From Pleurobrachia bachei (lineage: Eukaryota > Ctenophora > Tentaculata > Cydippida > Pleurobrachiidae), in the NCBI GenBank assembly GCA_000695325.1, contig AVPN01000394.1:31727-55236 (forward strand): a DNA stretch of 23,510 nt, in the 5' to 3' direction. Positions within the stretch are counted from its first letter, which is position 1, and each line of letters starts with the position of its first letter. Positions 10,001 through 22,000 of this stretch are shown in pieces. The notes under the pieces were generated by a model. It saw only the letters and a list, made by a program, of their open reading frames with translations, searched no databases and had not been told where the DNA came from. The position numbers and the translations under genes are program-made.

Positions 10001-13000
10001 ATCAGTGGTTTTTCACAAGGTACCGCTTGAAGAGGAGTTTTTGTTAGGACTGAATAGTTGGATTAATTCGTAGAATTCTAATATTTATCTGGTATGAGGT
10101 GAGAAATATTCGGCATTATATCCGGTAGGATCACCGGCCCTGCGGGGTGACGTCAGACGTACGACAAAAACAATGTTATAGGTCGTAAATTAACGGACCT
10201 TCCGGGACCCTCTTGGGTATATAAACTTGTTTTGTTCGAACCCGGGGGTCAAGCAAGAAAAATATAAACATAGTTTCCTCTTTCGTCCTCTTTCGTCCTG
10301 TACAGCTAAGCACGATGGTCAAAGCCAACGTGATAGTAACTTTTTCTGTTATTTCACTGTCTTCGTAACTTGACTATATATAGGTTACTGGCCAAAATTT
10401 TACAACTTTTGTCACGTGATGCCTACTATTTAATGGATTTGTACCTATTGCATATTTTCATTTGCTTGGTGGTAGGTCGTTGCTATGACAACTAATCAGG
10501 AAATGAACATCTTGTCCGACAGCTATTTCTCGCTGTATAGCCTCCAGCTCCCATAGTTTTTGTATTTTTTAAATCATGTCTCATACTGTGCTATTCGTCT
10601 AGAAAACTAAACTGTACTTACGTTTGCAAGATGGCATTTCTGGCTCAGTGAAAAGTGTATCTGAGATACAAAGTATTCTCTTGTCAGCTGTTAGGGTGTA
10701 GTCCTTGTGGCATGAGACCTGGAGTTCCTCGCCAGGCGACAGGGCTCCCGGGTTTAGGATGTATCCGTTGGGAATAGTTGGCCGGGTACAGGGAACAGCT
10801 GAAATGGGCGAGGGGTTAGTACTTTTTGTTAAAGTGTTTTTTTTGTTGAAGTATATTCATTTTTTTGAATAAAACACTGTCTGATAATATTAGTTGTAAA
10901 GAGGATTGTCACTGTATTTACTTCATAATATCAACATATTCAAGTTATTCAGTGTTGTTTTTCTCCTGTCAACAATATATCCCCACTTTATCCTCGCCCT
11001 CTAACCCTCCTATTCTCTCCTTCTCTCTGTCTCTCAGCAACTCTTTATGTCAGTTTGATAACATCTTGTTGTCACTTGTCATTGATATTCGTCTAATAGG
11101 CGGTCTATTCTTGAAAAATGTCCTCCCAAATATTTCAACTCATTTCAGCTTTTCTTCTCTTTCTATTACTCATTTCTGATTCTCTACCCTTCTAACTTCA
11201 CTCCCTGTGCTATAGCTCGTGCGCCCCTGAAGGCGGGCAAATGGGCACGGATGACATCCCCCCTACAGCCCAGCAGACAGCCCCCAAATCTGAGAAAGCC
11301 CAGCTCAGGAGGATCAGTAGGACTTTAGTACAGCAGGCTGCAGCAGAAACTGCCCACGAGCATCCCAGTGAACACAATACAGAGGTAGAGTGAACTTTGA
11401 GGGTAACCAGGGGGTGTTACCATGGTAACTAAGGAGCGTTACCATGGTAACTAGGGAGTGTTACTATGGTAACTAGGGAGTGTTACCATGGTAACCAAGG
11501 AGTGTTATCATTGATTTCATATACTGCTATTAGCTGACTTCCCTAAAACATCCCTAAAATGCTAACCCGCAATTCATTTCTTTTGTAGCGAATTAATTCA
11601 ATAAATGTGAATGAGGTGAGAAATGTTATGTTGTGCTTTAATCTTTCTGATCTCTTTCAGATGCCAGCATTAAAAACTTCTTTCTTTTCTCCTAAACACC
11701 TCACAAGCAGTTAAAACACTAACTATAACTAACCACTCCCCTAACCCTCTTCTTACTAACCACTAACCACTAAAATAAACCACTAATCACCCTCTCACTC
11801 TCCCTAGGAGAACTGGAATCCGGATGAGGTTTACCAGAGAGCACTTACAAAGGTCGAGGGTGAGATACAAGATCAGCTACTGAACAGTTTCCTGCACTCA
11901 AATACAAGTGAAAATGAAACGGTTGATGTTCATAAGTTCATTGAGTATTTGAGGCTGAGGGGACTCTCTCCACTTATCGATCCTCGGTTCAGAGGTTTGT
12001 ACTTTGATTTTTTTTAATGCGCCAGGTATTCTTTTTCTTTTTTTTAGTTGGTAGCACCTGCTATCTAGAAATACTTTTCTGACACATCAACTAAGTTCCT
12101 TATTCTCCTGACCAAAGTGTGAAATTGAGCGGGGTAATACCAACTGTCATCTAAGCTTGATGTCATTTGTCTTGTTCGACCCTCCTTCCCCGCAAAACAA
12201 GATGTCATTAGTCCCTGCTAATCCTCTCACCCCCTCCCGCCCCCACCTCTCAGTTCTCACTTCTCACCTCCCACACCTCACCTCCCACCAGATTTCATCA
12301 AGGCGGTAAGCAGTAAACCAGATGGGAGATACAGCTACAGCAACATCAAACAAAACATCCCGACCTCCGAGTTCAAATCCATAGTCCTCAACAACCCCCA
12401 CGTGCTAGCCGCAATTAAAGGTGACTTTGTCGTCGAGGATTTCCAATCTCTGGTCTCTAATGTGGACGCGATATTTGAGGAATGTAAAGCAGAACGGGGC
12501 GGTAATGTCACAACTTACATCCCCTCCCTGGCCCTCTACTCCCCTGATACCTGGGCCATGGCTATTTGCACCGTGGATGGCCAAATGCACGACTGTGGAT
12601 GCAGTGACGACATGGTGACGATGCAGTCTGTGACCAAACCACTCTTCTATGGGGTGTGTTTGGATGAGTTGGGTGAGGATGTGGTCCATTCTCTGGTTGG
12701 AAAGGAGCCAAGTGGTCATGGATTCAACAAGATCTCACTGGGTAAGTGGTCATGGATTCAACAAGATCTCACTGGGTACTTAAGTGGTCATAGACTCAAC
12801 AAGATCTCACTGGGTACGTGACTTATGTTTTTGTCCCCGGGCCGCCCCAGGGGCTGTTTGCCTAGCTCGAACCTCTTTCCGTGCACTCCGCAACAAGGGG
12901 CTAACACCCCATATCACCCAGTTCACTTATTATATATCTCAATCCCAGGTCGAAACAATATCCCCCACAACCCTCTGATAAACACGGGAGCTATCTCTCT

Positions 13001-16000
13001 GGCGAGTTTGTACAAGGCAGGACAGCCGATGTCTTCTCGGTTTAGTGCGGCTATGTCCAAGTACCAGGAAATGGTGAAGGGTTTCACAGGAGGAATTCAT
13101 TTCAACAATGCTGTCTATCTGTCTGAACTGGGGAAGGGGCACAGGTAGGAAATGAAGCTCTGCAGAACACGGACACCTTCAATTGTTCACGATTCTAAAT
13201 TAAGTTTCAGTAACTTGCCTTGCTTGACCCTCTTTTGCAGGAGGGTTAGAACATAGCAATTAATAACTGAGTACTCCATACAGGAACTATGCCATCGGTT
13301 ACTATCTAAAGAGTAAAGGGTGTCTGGGGGAGGATGTAGACCTGAAGGAAACTATGGAGCTGTACTTCCAGATGTGCTCTGTGGAAACGTCCATCAAAAC
13401 TGCTGCTGTCATGGCAGGTAGGTAACAAGTCACGATGTTGATCTAGTCACAATGAGACACATGACAATGTTAATTGAGTCAACTCTCAAGCTTGAGCAAG
13501 ATCGCTCTCCTAGCTCTCCTAGCCTAGAGCGAGAGATACTTCCAAAATCTGACACTCTTCAGACTTCATGATATTTTCAGGTACCCTAGCAAATGGAGGC
13601 AGGAACGTTTTCACAGGGGACCAGGTCCTTACAGAGAAAACAGTCCTACAAGTTCTGGCCATCATGTTCTCCTGTGGCATGTACGATTACAGTGGGGAAT
13701 GGGCCTTTAATGTCGGGCTGCCTGCCAAATCTGGGGTATCCGGTCTGATAACGATCGTCATACCGGATAGGATGGGCATAGCGCTGTGGAGTCCACCGCT
13801 GGATAGTTATGGGAACAGTGTCCGAGGCGTACAATTCGCTCAGAAGTTTGTACAGAGATTCTCAGAGGGGCACAATCAGAATGTTTTGCACCCGTTTAGT
13901 AATAAGAGACATAGTCCTAACCAGTCACTGCCCTGGTCATGGACTAGGAACTATTCCACAGTACAGCATGGGAGTAGGCAGCAGGGTGTTAGGAACTGTT
14001 TGAAACATCAGGGTAGTTCTGTTCTTCTTAGGAATGCTCTGAGAGCTGTCAGATTTTTACCAAAATAAGGTACGCAAGATGTATTTTGTAGTACGAGAGA
14101 TGTATTATACCTAGGAATGTACATTGTACGTGTACAATGTACACCTTGAAGCTTTACGATTGTACGAAATGAATGTGAATATATCGTTTATACTAATCTT
14201 GTATGTATCCCAGTTGTGCAATATTCTCCAAGAGAAGGAGAGAAGAGAGACGCTTCTGTGACGTGTTCTGCACTGTACATGTGTGCAGCAGCAATCTGTA
14301 TGTGAATATGTAATTACATAGTGGGTGTATTCAGTATTTTAATGCTTTCTGTTTAAATCCTGCCTTATCAGAATTGTAATCTCTCGCCACCCAGTCTAGA
14401 ACTTTCCAAAATCTTCTCCGGGAAATTAGGAATATATGTCTCGGGTGACGTGAAAGAAATTATGTACTTAGGCTGCAGAGTGCAGCTGCCTAAACTTATC
14501 ACCCTCCCCTTCTCTCTTTCTCTTTTTTTCCTTCCATCTAACCCAGCATTTCTCCCAAATATAAAATTACCTTGACACGTAGGAAGATCAGATGGAAGGT
14601 ACCGTCTTTCTGTCACACACGTTATCACGCCCTCTCCTATCAACTTTAGTCCAGGATCACACGTTATGTTTAGTTGTTCACCAGGCTTCGTAAAGCCATG
14701 CACTTTCCCGAAACGTATCGTGGGAGGTGGACAATCGACAGCTGTGAAGGATTAGAATTATCGGATAGCGCAAAACCTTTAGAGTTTCATTGTTACTTAC
14801 GTTTACAGACGGGCGGGGGTGCAGACAGAGTTTCTCCAGTTATACAGAACACGTTCCTTTTAGCATTATTGTAATATCCACTGTCACATCTGGGAGTAAG
14901 GAAATTTCACTTTAGTTGGTACATTTGGTTGCCAAACTAAGTTTGGCAAGAGAAAAAGGTTGGGAATTTCTCTGTAGGGCTGAGTATTGCGAGTCACCTA
15001 TACTATCTTTCTATAATAATCGGCCGAATATTTGCTGCATTATGACATCAAGGGAGGGAGAGAACTTAGTCTAGTAACTTGTGAGTGGTCTGTGTATAAC
15101 ATTAGAGAGAGTTAACGAGAGGATGGAGAGAGGGAGACAGGAGAGTGAACGGAGGGAATGTATTACAGGAAATGTACGTCGAACAGACAAACTTACTTGT
15201 ACTCTAGCTTCTCATTCGGCTGCAGGAAGGCTCTGTCGCTGTCTGGTTTACCGAACTCTATCCGAGGGATAGGACAGGGACGAGCTGAAAGGATTTGTAG
15301 TTGAAACATAGCAATGACAACCTTTCGCCCCTAAACCTTTATTGTCCTAAATTTATTCTGACAACATAAAAGAACAATTTTTCAACCCATAAAAGATGAA
15401 ATAATTAAGACACAAAGAAAGTATAATATAAGTCAAGTTTTAGAACTGTCAGACGGCAGAGTTATCCTGTATGACCGTTGCAGGAGTTGTTTCTTCTTCT
15501 TTTTTCTCAGGTTTCGTGACAACCAACACAGGAACACAACCTCCGGAAACACATCCCCCAGAAACATACCCTCTCGTTGTAGCAGTCTCAGGAGGACCCC
15601 CACCCCCCGAAGAAGCCCCGTATGTTGATGAGAATACAGTGGTAGGAGAACTGCACCACCCTCTTACACAACCCTTTAACGTTACCGTTCTGATGTACCT
15701 TCCGAACCTTCTATTGGTTATCGTGTACAGTAGTGGGTTACCACACGTGTTTAGGAAGATGCAATGTGAAGCGATGAGATCTAGAAATGGCGGGACTGTC
15801 TCCCCTTCTCCCTTCATGAAGGTACAAACTGTAAAGGGTGTTAGACTAACAATGAACAGTCCAGAGAGGGCAGCGACGGTTAAAATCCCCTTCCTGATCC
15901 TTTTTCTCGAGGCTTGACATGCTATCACCAGTATCACACAGTTTAGAATTGTGATGAGAAAGATTGGGGCTGTAACAATGATGGCATAGAGAATCTTGAA

Positions 16001-19000
16001 AAGTGTTTCTGCGTCTTCATTGCTGTAGATAGAACTGAGACACCGCACTGCATAAGGGTTGAAGGAGGAGGTTGACTTGTAGCCTAGTGAGACGAATGTG
16101 AGGGATAATGCCACTAACCAGACCCCCACACTGAACCCTCGAGCAGGACGAGTGGACACAGTCAGGAGGGGTGTGATCAACATCTTCAGTTTGTAGGATG
16201 TGATTGTTAGAACGAGAAGACAGTTGGCAGATCCAGGGAGGAAGGACAGTTGGGCTGTTAGTTTACAATAAACATCGCCCAAGACATAGTCATTTGCCAG
16301 GTAGGTAACACAGGATGGAAACAGGACGATGATGGTATACAGGAGGTCAGCGAGGGCTAGGTTCTGAACAAACACTAACGAAGCAGAGTCTAGATGAATT
16401 GCGTTGTATCGGAAGGAAGAGTAGAGGACAATAGCGTTCCCGAAGAAACCAAGTAGCGTGGTGACAAGGGCGTAGAGTGAGAGGATCCCGAGTGCAAGTT
16501 GGGAGTAAGGGAGAGCCATGGAAATCTTTAGAACAGCTGTGACTAGAAATAGGGGAAATAAGTCAACAGAAGAAGGTCTGGTTAAAATAGGGAAATAAGA
16601 CAGCAAGGGACTGGTTCGGGGGGAGGGGACAGGGTCTCGTTAGTCTAAAATGACGGGCAACGGCTAATGGCAGGGGCGGTGGCAGGCAAAACTCTATTTA
16701 AACTGCTGTCAGGTCACTGGTCCTGGCGAAAATAGAATATCCATTGCATCAGGACTTAAAAAGCAGGAGGGCAAAGATTGGTGATATGGCATAGAAGTGC
16801 GAGATCGAAGTCGAACATCACACCGAAGCGAGAATAGGTGGCAATGGTATCAGAAGGAAAAGAGAAATAAACGTGAAGATAGTGTGTGCGATCATCTTAT
16901 TGTACAAGCCAGGATGAAAAATTCCAGCAACTGGTGAGACAAGACTTAAAAACTGAATTGATTGGATGGAGGAAGAATAATACGAGTACAAGTGCAAATC
17001 TGACACATTAGCATGACATAATGCCAAAAGCTCCGCTTTGATTGAGTAGCGGTTTGAACAATATGATTCGAGCCGAAAAATGAGAGGAAAAAAGAAATAC
17101 ATGGTAATATAAGGCAAGAAATGGGACACAGGTGTTAGCAGGTTAGGAAGTCTGCGAGATTGAGATTGAGGGAGGAAAGGGGACTGAGAGGGAGGAAAGG
17201 GGAGAGAGAAAGAGAGATAGAGGGAGATAGAGGGAGAGTGTGAGAGAGATAGGTAGTGAAAAATAATGAAATATATCAGAGAGAGGTGTCACTGTCGACT
17301 AAATGGTAAAATCATTTGGGACAAGATGTCACATGACTAAATCCTTGTCACATGACCAAGCCACATCTCACAATCTCTACGTTGAGTAATAGGAAATATT
17401 AAAATGCCCCAGCCTTCGTCCCCCGTTGCTGCAATGGTGTGATTGATGGTAAATCTTTGACGTCTGATCGGGGGGAGGGGGTGCTCTGATCCCTCTCAAA
17501 GCTGTCTCACAAAGTTAAGCCTAGCTAAGGGGAGAGCTGATGCGACATTATATCTCAGGTTCCTATATAGCGAAAGGAAAAAAGCCACGCCCACAACAAG
17601 ACACGTATAAGGCTGTGTGGGGACCAGGTGGCAAGTTATTAGTATCAGTGGCAAACACCACAATTCCATGATGACCTCTGGAACTTTAAAATTCCAACTT
17701 GCCACGTACAGGATGGGAACTACCACCTCGAATATATCTTAGTCCAAATTCATATTAACCGTACCCCTAATACGCTCAATAATTCATCCAAAATCACTCC
17801 CTATTCCCTAAATCCTGTTTCTATCCTTCCAACTAACCTCTACACTGGGGTACAGTTGCCGGTTGAAAGGTAGCCCCTGTGACACAGGTAAACGATGGCG
17901 GATCGGTGACGTCATAGCCCTCCTCACAGGTCACGTGTACAATTTCCCCGGGGTTCAGGGTATCACGTGATGAGAAGGCTCCTTTCTCAGGGGCAGCTGG
18001 TAGTGGGCACGGGGCAGCTGAGGGAAGGAGGGAAGGGGTCAATGAGAGGGAGAATTATAAATTTCTGACAAGGAACTTCTAAGTTTCTATTCTGACAGAA
18101 ACTTTCTGCATTCGCCAGGTGGATGGTTGTTACGAAAATAACCGATTGGAGCTTCAAGAATAATAATATCATTTACATGTTGTATTCGACGTCAGAGGGA
18201 AGAGATAGAGGGGAGAGAGAGACAGAATGAGATTTTAGAACCTTTTGATAGTTACCACATTGAGGGATGGCAGCTACTACTTACGTTTGCAGCCCCTAAA
18301 GGTAACTGGATTGAAACGGGCTCCAGTTACACACTGTCCCTCCTCTGTTTGCCCCTCCTGAGTATATCCCTTCCTGCAGCGAACCCTAACTCCTTCTCCA
18401 GGTCGAATTGTCCTACTTCCGGTAACCATGGGAACTAGGTAACCATTGGGAACCATGACGTCATTAGGCCGACAATTTTCTGAAAATATATTACGTTAGA
18501 GTTATGATGCATTGCATACCTCTCCCGGAGTATAACATCAGGAGACTCAAATTCATTAAGGGACCCCGCACTCTGCAGCAGGTAGCAGCGTGGATAATGT
18601 AACACAGCTCATATTCCCACATGAAAAACCTTCCTGCTATCCTCCCCAGTTTGAAAAGTTTGGAAAAGTCCCATCTAAGTTATAGCAATAGGATTTCTGT
18701 ATTGGCAATTTTTTCGATCTGGGCATTCGATAACAAACTTCTCCATTTCCTGTTTCTACCGAATAATCCCCCAACCTCTCACCGATGCATTTGGCAGTGA
18801 TTGCCTTGTCCAGGATAGTCCCACTAACACATCGTGCTGTCTCAACCCCCGTTACAGTGTAACCATTGTCACAGGTCACGTGGGCAGTCTCCCCGGGGGA
18901 AACTAGGCTCTTAGACCAGGATCCGTGATCAACAGAGGGAAGGAGACAGCTCTTTGCTGAAAACAGACGTCAAATTAGGCAGCTCTTTTAGGGAGAAAAG

Positions 19001-22000
19001 GCATGATCCTAATGAATCGACACTTCTTTAAAAGAAGTGTCGATTCATTAGAAGTTCTTTTACCCAAAATTATCCCAATTACTGACCTATACACGATGGT
19101 AGTGGCCCAGTGAAAGTGTCCAGTGTGACACATTTCGGAGATGGTCCATGTAGGACATAATCCGCCTGGCATGTAACTGTCAGGATTGAACCAGGGAGAA
19201 TGGATGTAGTCCTCGGGACAGAATGAGGGATATTCTTGGGGTACGGGCACCGCTGGGCTGCAGGGAGAAGGGACATGTCAATGTGAAGTAAACCGCTCAA
19301 TCCCCACATTTAGAAACTAAAGTTTGTTTTTATTTTGCCTCACAGGGAGTTCAAGTAGAGATAAGAAGGGATATGATTCAACATGAAACGAACCAAGTTT
19401 AGAAACTATAGTTTGCCCCTAAACTCACCCTGGCATGTAGGGAGTGGTGAGGTACTGAATGTAGCACCCGCTACACATCTAACATCACCACGAGAAGAGA
19501 GAGTATACCCGTGGTGACATGTGATCCGCATTACATTACCCGGCTGAACAGGACCCAGGGCGGTACCGTGGGGGACGGAGGGGGCCGGGCATGGCTTAGC
19601 TGATTGGGAGACGGGGATTAGTCTCTAACAGCTCTATCGAACTGATTGAAGTTCCCATCGCATACCAATCAGTTATGCATAATTGTTATCATAAGGGTCC
19701 CACGTTACGACTGTCTGTCGCCGCGACCGTACCCATCTGAGTGCACTATCAAATGGCCTATGGCGCCACCAGACAGTGTTAGGAGGGGAAGGGCTACAAA
19801 CTACAAACCCATGTTATCGGGGGAAAGGTGTTGTTACCTTTGCAAGATGGAAGCTCACTGACTATCTCCCCATTAATCTCATAGACACCCCTAGTAACAC
19901 AGTACACAGTACCAGGGGTGTTGATGGTGTAGCCTTGGTTACAAACCACACTTATTGTCTCTCCGGGGGCCACTGTTGTTCTGAGATACCGGCCATTTCG
20001 TGGGGTTTTTCTTAAAACACAGATCCGTGCTGGGATGGGAGAGGTGTTAGAGGTAGAAGTGATGAGTGACGTGAGGTAAAGTCAAGTATGAGATAAGTGA
20101 GGTACGAGATGGAGTGAGGCACGAGGAGGTAAGATGTAGAATGAGGTATGAGGTTCTTCAACATTCACCAATAGTTGCATTTACCTTGACACGTTGAGGT
20201 GAAGGGAGGTGAGAAAGTATTAGCTCTCTGACATGTAACACGGGAGGGTCCACTCAGATCATAACCCTGATTACAACTAACTGTAACAGCTGCTCCGGGG
20301 TCAAGAGACGAGGTCCCAGGACTGACTTTACCATTGGTAATCTTCGGTACTGAGCAGTCCTTGTCTGAAAATATGTTATTTATTGAAGAAGGGTTATAAA
20401 AGAGGGATTATTGCCCCAGGATTATTTGCTATGATAAAAACGACTATTAATATCGTCCTAACATGATTATAAAAGAGGGCACTGTAATTAGGTTATGAGT
20501 AATTTTCTGCTCCTTCAGAGTATCATAATATGCTGCACAGCATGACGTGGGTAGCTCTCAATTTGTCAAATATACCAGTACGCGACAAATACAGAAATAG
20601 AGATAGTATAATAAAGAAAGATAGACCCCTGTTTATTATACCGACTGTCATGACATAATTCTTCATGACTGTATATTCATGATATAAAGCCTCAAATACG
20701 GAGAGGACATTGCGAGACAAGAAGGAAAACGTACCATTACATGAGGGTAGAGATGGTGAGAACTGGTTACTGGTAACACATGTCACTACTTCAGAATGAG
20801 ATATTGTGTAGTCAGAATGGCAGGTTATAATCCCCAATGATGCTCCCGGCATCACCACACCACCGGAACCCGGAATATAGGCGTTAGGGATGTCAGGGAC
20901 CGGGCAGGGTAATGCTGGGGAGGGAGTTGTTGTTAGATACATAAGAAATGTCACAATGCATAGCGAGAGAGACAGTATGTCAGTAGAAACTGGTGTTTTA
21001 GTAGTACAGAGTGTCTCAGAAAGATCGAGCCAATAACTTAATATTTTAAGAGAAACACTCTGCACTAACCACTTCAAATAAAGTTCTTACCAATGCACTG
21101 AGGAAGTGTAGTGTACACAGTATCTGTGACACATGTCACCCTACTAGATCCCTGTATATTGTACCCACTGTCACATTGTACTGTGACACTCCGTCCGGGA
21201 TTTAGTCGGATACCACCTCTAACATTACTGTGTGACACACTTGGGATGCCACAGGGTTGTGCTGGGCGAAGTAAGGGTTAACAGGAGGATTGGGTGGGAA
21301 ATATTTGACTCACGGGGTGGGTCTGTACAGTTATCAAATGTAACAATGTCACAATGTTGCGAACATGGCCATGTTTGGGGGAAGATATTAGTTGGCGTCG
21401 CGCGCGAGGATATCACTGTGAAGAGAATACAAACGCGCAGTACCGGGGCTGTCAGAAAACTCGGCGGAATGAAGCCGTGTGGCTGTGTGTATGACTATGA
21501 AATGATATGCGGGTATAAATGTAGAGGTGCAATTATCAAGATTATGACATCACTCGTGTCATTAGTCATGCACTAACCATGACAGGAAGGGAGAGAGGGA
21601 GGGTCAGTGAGAGATCCCGCGATACACTGCACAGGATTGGAGAAAGAGAGACGATATCCTTTCTTGCATTCCACTCTGATATCACTTGCAGGGGAGTAGG
21701 AACGGACGTGGCTATTGGTCGAATTGATAACAGATCCCGCAACACAGGGTTTAGCTGGAGGGGGGAATGGTGGTTAAATGTCCAACATAAACGTTGTGAA
21801 ACTTGAAAGTGAAACTAATTTGTTCATGTTTTCTCTCACCATTACAACTAGGCAGGTCCTCACTAAATCTTCCCTCTGTCACACAGGTTACAGAGCGAGT
21901 ATGGCTAAGCAGATAGTTGGCATTATCACATCGCACTGTTACAGAACCACCGGGAGAGATAGAGGGAGAGGGACTGGCCCTACCGTGTGAGATACTGGGC

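Noticed and set aside
10865-11179. + strand ORF of 104 codons before glutaminase
   Set aside because: Ser/Phe/Leu-rich composition typical of a pyrimidine-rich intron 3' end, and not in phase with a donor.
11660-11715. Extra glutaminase exon after the CTTTCAG acceptor near 11660
   Set aside because: The only nearby donor-like GTTAAA would give an out-of-frame exon length.
15471-15917. + strand ORF of 148 codons
   Set aside because: Shadow of the GPCR, whose minus-strand frame has clear class A motifs.
16818-17129. Minus ORF of 103 codons upstream of the GPCR
   Set aside because: No recognisable domain or splice context; low-complexity hydrophobic composition in an intron.
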